A stretch of DNA of 5,685 nt. Source: an uncultured Ruminococcus sp. (lineage in GTDB: Bacteria > Bacillota > Clostridia > Oscillospirales > Acutalibacteraceae). This document shows positions 5,481 to 5,685 of the stretch, piece by piece (the first letter of the stretch is position 1; every line of letters begins with the position of its first letter). Made by a program: the position numbers and the translations under genes. Location: positions 1-5,685 of the forward strand of contig CACYDZ010000315.1 of NCBI GenBank assembly GCA_902773265.1, written 5' to 3'. The notes beneath the pieces were generated by a model, which was not told where the DNA came from, ran no database searches, and saw only the letters and a program-made list of their open reading frames with translations.

Positions 5481-5500
5481 TTGTCAAAATCACTTGACAA
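5481..5500. repeat. Inverted repeat overlapping the tRNA promoter -35 box
   Basis: TTGTCAA (5481-5487) and TTGACAA (5494-5500) are exact inverted copies separated by 6 bases. The right half contains the -35 box. It could be a regulator site or a chance result of the TTGACA consensus; no -10 box supports a minus-strand promoter from the left half. Confidence 0.35.
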
Positions 5501-5522
5501 AACTGCGTATCTGTGTTATCAT
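5494..5522 (+). promoter_or_regulatory. SigA-type promoter of tRNA-Trp
   Basis: A perfect TTGACA (5494-5499), a 17-base spacer and TATCAT (5517-5522). Transcription should start near 5529, giving a precursor leader of about 40 bases. Confidence 0.8.
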
Positions 5523-5537
5523 ACTCCCTGCAAGTGA

Positions 5538-5553
5538 GCGAGGTTAAACTCGC
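5538..5553 (+). other. Hairpin in the tRNA-Trp precursor leader
   Basis: GCGAG (5538-5542) pairs with CTCGC (5549-5553) around GTTAAA. It lies between the predicted transcription start and the mature 5' end of the tRNA. It is most simply part of the leader removed by RNase P. Confidence 0.4.
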
Positions 5554-5568
5554 AGAAACAGAATACTT

Positions 5569-5644
5569 AGGGGTATAGCTCAGTTGGTAGAGCAGCGGTC
5601 TCCAAAACCGCGTGCCGAGGGTTCAAGTCCTTCTGCCCCTGCCA
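5569..5644 (+). tRNA. tRNA-Trp (anticodon CCA)
   Basis: A complete 76-base cloverleaf can be folded. The acceptor stem 5569-5575 pairs with 5634-5640, with one T-G pair. The D-arm is GCTC/GAGC (5578-5581 with 5590-5593). The anticodon stem is GCGGT/ACCGC with loop CTCCAAA and anticodon CCA at 5602-5604, which reads UGG. A 5-base variable loop follows, then the T-arm GAGGG/CCTTC with loop TTCAAGT. The discriminator is G5641, as expected for bacterial tRNA-Trp, and the CCA end is encoded at 5642-5644. The gene stands alone, with its own promoter and a following hairpin terminator. Confidence 0.97.
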
Positions 5645-5653
5645 TCCATTTTT

Positions 5654-5685
5654 GGCTTCGGAAAGCGATTTCCGAAGCCTTTTCT
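5654..5685 (+). terminator. Intrinsic terminator after tRNA-Trp
   Basis: A perfect 11-bp stem pairs 5654-5664 with 5669-5679, closed by a GCGA (GNRA-type) tetraloop and followed by TTTTCT at the window edge. It starts 9 bases after the tRNA CCA end, so tRNA-Trp is probably transcribed alone; the U-tract may continue beyond the window. Confidence 0.85.

Overview
The window looks like chromosomal DNA from a low-GC anaerobic member of the Bacillota, most likely a Ruminococcus-like (Oscillospiraceae) gut bacterium. This is an inference from three things: the AT-rich, housekeeping-type sigma-70/sigma-A promoters; the Thr/Lys/Pro-rich linker of a membrane-anchored cell wall hydrolase whose C-terminus resembles a group I remember from that family; and a small uncharacterised protein that also resembles Ruminococcaceae proteins. 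I see no insertion sequence, phage gene, CRISPR array or plasmid function.

Layout. The left edge holds the 3' part of a multi-pass GT-C (ArnT/PMT-like) glycosyltransferase-type membrane protein. Its reading frame is open to the edge, so its true start lies outside the window. It converges on a 94-residue uncharacterised protein gene on the minus strand. The 197-bp gap between their stop codons contains a perfect 23-bp stem, which can act as a terminator in both directions, and a second, minus-oriented hairpin. The small minus gene and a plus-strand gene for a small lipoprotein diverge from a roughly 200-bp AT-rich region with two clear back-to-back promoters and an inverted repeat between their -35 boxes. 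Next on the plus strand, with its own near-consensus promoter, is a membrane-anchored surface protein: one N-terminal membrane segment, eight 12-residue (36-bp) tandem repeats, then a SleB/CwlJ-like hydrolase domain. A strong terminator separates it from a monocistronic citrate synthase gene with a GTG start and its own TTGACA promoter and terminator. The right edge carries a complete tRNA-Trp (CCA anticodon, CCA end encoded) with its own promoter and a downstream terminator.

How it works together. Almost every gene here appears to be its own transcription unit, so the window does not describe one pathway. The membrane glycosyltransferase, the lipoprotein and the wall hydrolase are all envelope functions. 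Citrate synthase and tRNA-Trp are housekeeping. I did not find convincing evidence of an undescribed multi-gene system. The items most worth following up are the repeat-bearing cysteine-rich hydrolase, the uncharacterised minus-strand protein with its divergent regulatory region, and the unusually long perfect palindrome at 1682-1729.
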